This document shows positions 34,244-37,500 of a DNA stretch of 37,500 bases, in pieces. The notes under the pieces are model-generated. The model worked only from the letters and a program-made list of their open reading frames with translations. It made no database searches and was not told the DNA's origin. Origin of the DNA: Prorocentrum cordatum (lineage: Eukaryota > Sar > Dinophyceae > Prorocentrales > Prorocentraceae); assembly GCA_963575745.1 (NCBI GenBank), contig CAUYUJ010015720.1:251904-289403 (forward strand), in the 5' to 3' direction. Position 1 is the first letter of the stretch. Every line of letters starts with the position of its first letter. A program made the position numbers and the translations under genes.

Positions 34244-35161
34244 TCACACCGCCGACACCCACGGGTCCCGGAACCGAGACGACCTCGTCTTGAGGCCACT
34301 TCTGGGCCCCTTCACAAGCACGCTCCGAGGCACAGAACTCCAGAAGACCGCCCCAGGTAGAAAAAACGTCCGCAGCTGGAGCACACGAAACATTTGCCAC
34401 ACTTGGTGGCATGGCGGGCAATTGCACTGGCGGTACAACCCCTCGTGGCCCCCCTTCGGGCTCTCTCGGAGGCCTTTCGGGAGCCCTTGGGCTTGACAGG
34501 ATCGGCCGCCGCAGGGCCCGCAAAAGCCCTGGGGGCCCTCCTCCTGACCTTGGGCGCGATCACATCCCAATGGCCGGTCGAGGGCGCATCCGCGGTGAGA
34601 CCGAGCTCCCAGTTGCGTTCGGCTGCTTCACCCGCGGCAGAGTCTGCCGCAGCGCTGCCAGCAGCCGAGAAACGTTCCTGGGACGTGAGACTACGATCAT
34701 CAGGGTCCACATGCGAGGGGGCCCAATCGACTGTAACTTCGCCTCCGCGACGGCTCCCCAGAGCCCTTCTAATGCGCAACCACAGGTCCCCGCTGCGCCC
34801 GTCGCAAGCCCGAAACCTACCCTGCTCCCACCCCACGAACAGGGGCCTGTGGTCCGTCACAAAACGGATGTGGCCCACAGAACCCCCAAGGGCCAGGGGC
34901 CAGAGCGAAAGCGGTGAGTTCAGACCCGAAACTCCTCCAATGGCTTCAAAGCCGCCACACTGCTGCTGGAATAACGAGTACTCCTGCGCCACAACGACGG
35001 CGACGAGGATCGGAGGAAAAAAACGCCCACCCCGAGCCGGCGCCGAAGATCGTTGAGACTGCACCCGCAGCGCAGCAGTCAGCGAGCGAACACTCGTATT
35101 CAAAACCCAGCAGAGCACCGTGCACAGAAAAAGACGAGCGGGTCAGTTCGGACGGGGCCAC
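34244..35161 (-). pseudogene. RNase H and zinc-ribbon end of a non-LTR retroelement
   Basis: The first segment (frame 34946-35161) has STIFGAGSGWAFFSSDPRRR, which aligns with the RNase H opening F-[TS]-D-G-S-G...DPRLRR, but the catalytic Asp is Ala (GAGSG). After a frame change (34312-35118), HIRFVTDHRPLFVGWEQG keeps the TD motif. SGDLWLRIRRALGSRRGGEV and VDWAPSHVDPDDRS match the remainder, including the conserved His. The C-terminus CGKCFVCSSCGRFFYLG, followed by LCLGAC, is a zinc ribbon. The RNase H is therefore shifted and missing one catalytic acid, consistent with a dead element. Confidence 0.65.
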
Positions 35162-35164
35162 GCT

Positions 35165-35540
35165 GAGGTCGGGCGTGTCCCCCTACAGGCGGATTTTGGA
35201 GGAAAAACTAACAATATTCTAAGTAATATTCAACTCATATCCGAAAATACTTTAACAAAATCGTCTCCTGGCTATTTTTTTCTATTCTTGAATATTCCTC
35301 CTGTAGAGAGACAGGCCCGACGTAAGGCCACGCCCCCGACCCGCAGACCGGGAGAAGCCTCCGCACCTGGCCGGCGCCTGGGGGACCAGGCAGTCGCCCT
35401 TGACGTAAGCCTCATGATCGCGGTCTGCCTCGCAGAGCCAAGCCCGGTGCACGAGGGTCCCGGAAGAGGGCAGAAAATCCACCCCGATGAGAACCACTCC
35501 GACACGCGAAGCCGTTTCGTAAACGCACCCAAAGAAGGAA
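35165..35540 (-). other. Connection region with GTTTCGTAAACGC motifs
   Basis: Lies between the RT-connection frame and RNase H, with no domain recognised. Near 35512 and 35578 the plus strand carries CCGTTTCGTAAACGC-like words, with GTTTAGTGAACGCC near 35560 between them. ATAAT-rich sequence at 35205-35295 is unlike its GC-rich surroundings. Confidence 0.35.
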
Positions 35541-36413
35541 TCAAAGAGGGCAGGGGCTGTTTAGTGAACGCCCAGGGCCGTTTCGTAAACGCCAATTGTC
35601 TGGTCCGGGTGGTTTTTCCTCTCTCGATTCGGGGCACTTCTTGCAGCGCTCGCACAGCTGGTCCTCAGAAGAGCCCAAAGGGCACGTTTTATCACGGGGC
35701 CAGTGGGCCCCGCCCACCACAGCCATCGCGAGGCCATGCTCGCTGAAACGGCCCTCCTTAGCGAAACGCTCCAGCCCGCGACGAACCAAAAAGAGATCGC
35801 CCCTTCCTTTCAAATCAGAGCCCGCTTCGTGCTGAGAAACAGTTTCCCACAGCTGCGCCCTGTGGTCGCAGCGAATTTCATCCAAAAGCTCAGACACCTC
35901 GAAATCGTTGGCATCATAGCCTGGCTTGGTGGAGACAGGAAGAAACCAGTCCCCCACTATACCACCAATGGTACGACGCCGCAGAACCGAGGCCTCTCTG
36001 GGATCCCACCCCAAGTCCAGCAGAGTGGCCTGAACAGCCCAGGCGGTGCCCTTGACCCTCCGCCATCTGCCCTTACACGGGCGCTTGAGGAAACGAAACG
36101 ATGGCCTCCAGGCCCCCTGGATCCCGGCATGCAGGCGGGGATGCCAGTGCCGAAAAAAGCAAAACTCAGAAATCAGCTGCCAACAAAGCTCGACCCCAGG
36201 GCAGTTGAGATCCAAATTTGCCACCAAAGCCATGGTGAGGCGACGCCCAGGAGTTCTGCCACACGCCGCTGTAACAGCTTGCCCGCGCCATCTGAGAACG
36301 CTGCTGGGGAGAAGGCTGCTGGGCGCAAGCCCTTGCACCTGGCGAGCACACGAGCCTCGGGGAAGGGCTCCCGTGGTCCAGAGCCCCATGGGACACCTGT
36401 ATGAAGGAAGCAT
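35541..36413 (-). pseudogene. Post-RT connection domain of the non-LTR element
   Basis: A 290-codon frame. RWRRVKGTAWAVQATLLDLG and a following W-D segment resemble the GPVxAxxxxLxxxGW region after RT in dinoflagellate non-LTR elements. FEVSELLDEIRCDHRAQLWE and GLAMAVVGGAHWPRDKTCPL, then SSEDQLCERCKKCPE, match the usual AxxGGxWTxxRxxxAG...CxxC...D..HRxWxC zinc-like motif. The first ~80 residues are better read in another frame. Placement between RT thumb (36445-36726) and RNase H supports the call. Confidence 0.6.
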
Positions 36414-36444
36414 TCCTCAGAATTCGGAAAATGTCTGCGGCTCT

Positions 36445-36726
36445 TCAGCTGGCCGCTTTCATCCTAGACCTGGACTTGGCCACCGAACGGAACCTACCAG
36501 ACAAGACATCAGCGCCCAGATCAACGCCCGATCTGGCAAAACTGACGGGCAACCCGCAATCCTGAAGCTTGGCACAAACGCTCTCACCCAAGCTCAGGGA
36601 AGAGGACACGAGCACAGTTTTGCCTGGGAAAACCAAGCGCCCCTTGGAAACTTCTTCTCCGAATTCAAACGAGGGATGCACAGTGCCTTCCTCAGTTGCC
36701 GCCTCGTTGCCTTCAACGCGCAGCAC
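36445..36726 (-). pseudogene. RT thumb remnant of the non-LTR element
   Basis: FPGKTVLVSSSLSLGESVCA, KLQDCGLPVSFARSGVDLGA and DVLSGRFRSVAKSRSRMKAA match the region just after the RT catalytic site (KTVVLASS...LGVD..AGxRR). The same segment of a different element is seen at 7880-8311. The [FY]xDD motif that should lie upstream is missing, since the frame begins at 36726. Confidence 0.6.
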
Positions 36727-37003
36727 CGCGGCATCAATGAAGGTTCATAGGGGCGCCGAGGGAGCTTTTTTTATGCGCGGCTTACAGAAGCGGGCGGAGA
36801 AACAGTTTAGCAGCTCTGATTCCGTGGGAGGTACCAGCAACCAACCAACGGGTGGGCCAAATAGCCTCCGAGACCCCCTACTGTCCACGCAACCTACGAG
36901 GGGCAGCGCAAAGCTGAATCTCCAAACTCAGAACAATGTGGCAGGAAACTGCAACTGCAGTGCCGCTCGGCCTCAAAGGACACAAGAAAACTGTCGTAGA
37001 CAT
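36727..37003 (-). other. Junction where the RT core is missing
   Basis: Only ~280 bp separate the zinc-finger frame from the RT thumb. That is too short for the RT fingers and palm, so an internal deletion is inferred. No domain is seen. Confidence 0.4.
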
Positions 37004-37399
37004 TCACAGGTATTCAAAAAGAGTGGCGGCCGTGAAAGCGAGATTCACAGCCGCCTCGTCGAGCAGCGATCGCACCAACGACGCTTGCAAAGCGAAGCTG
37101 CCCGCGATAGCGGTGCCCCAGAACCCGCCTAAGCTTTCTGACCACTGAGAAACGAGGCCATACCTCATGATCGACAAAATATTGGCGGTTTCGGGCAAAA
37201 GCCCAATGGCCCTCTCACTCGAGCTCACCTTGATTGGCAATGGCTGGCGGACCGAGAGCCCACTTCCCTGAGGCCGACGGTGAGGAGCGGGGTTGACCAC
37301 CAGCGCTGCTGAGCACACGTAGCACCAGTCTTTGTTCTTGAAGTCCCATCGATAGCGACACGACTTGGCACACCACATACTGCAGCTGTTTCTTCCCAC
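37004..37399 (-). pseudogene. Zinc-finger N-terminal remnant of the non-LTR element
   Basis: The frame begins near 37399 and holds CSMWCAKSCRYRWDFKNKDW followed by CYVCSAALV. This is a CxxxC...WxxxxxWCxxC-type finger, like the short zinc finger in the N-terminal part of dinoflagellate retroelement proteins. The rest (SLLDEAAVNLAFTAATLFEY) is helical with no recognised domain. It is on the same strand and in the expected order relative to the RT remnant. Confidence 0.5.
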
Positions 37400-37500
37400 C
37401 CGTCCGCAGGCAAGACAGAATACCAGGGCGAACTGGCAAAACGCGGGATGCCAGACCCTGGGGCGGACCAGGGAACTGCTCAGGTCAGGACGAACTGACC

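Noticed and set aside
33459-34523. 354-codon minus-strand ORF with a poly-Leu run that mimics a membrane protein
   Set aside because: The Leu run comes from the CAG/GGA microsatellite. The same DNA is better explained by the retroelement zinc-ribbon end in other frames.

Overview
This window reads as nuclear DNA of a dinoflagellate. The best evidence is a retrotransposon complement of the kind seen in dinoflagellate genomes: a copia-order LTR element with a very long integrase ORF, and several broken non-LTR elements ending in RNase H plus a zinc ribbon. A near-match to the 22-nt dinoflagellate spliced leader (10573-10594) adds modest support. There is almost no conventional gene content. No tRNA, rRNA, CRISPR array or bacterial-style operon was found. 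Species cannot be named from the sequence alone.

Layout. 1-5815: simple repeats (CT, TA, poly-A, GAT, CATA), a 12-bp GATC-rich minisatellite, a decayed ~90-100-bp minisatellite and one retroelement C-terminal fragment. 5695-10455: a ~2.1-kb segment present twice in direct orientation at an offset of ~2.61 kb. Each copy carries minus-strand reading frames for a coiled-coil protein and a possible pogo-like transposase, and a non-LTR reverse-transcriptase fragment lies between the copies. 10975-14350: a ~100-bp minisatellite, long CTC microsatellites and a recurrent GTCTTGG-rich repeat. 14493-15530 (minus): an apparently intact intronless gene for a SAM-domain protein with two membrane segments and a SLATT-like tail. 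This is the best candidate host gene. 15980-20810: three copies of a composite repeat in the fixed order header, microsatellite, ~100-bp minisatellite, tail. Two copies are in tandem and one is inverted head-to-head; a fourth, tailless copy starts at 10983.

21369-31435 (minus): a degenerate ~10.1-kb Ty1/copia-order LTR retrotransposon with 215-bp LTRs, a tRNA-primer-site-like sequence and order gag, protease, integrase, RT, RNase H. It is inserted in a G-rich tract and interrupted by frameshifts and stops. 31441-33470: exon-like debris, two palindromic MITE-like elements, a GGA microsatellite and a 157-bp tandem array. One MITE sits inside an array unit, and the sister units preserve the empty site. 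34244-37399 (minus): a decayed dinoflagellate non-LTR element (zinc finger, RT thumb, connection, RNase H, zinc ribbon) that has lost its catalytic RT core.

The window is therefore mostly a record of nested transposition and tandem-repeat growth around one plausible host gene. All frame assignments and family calls are from reading the sequence, without database searches.
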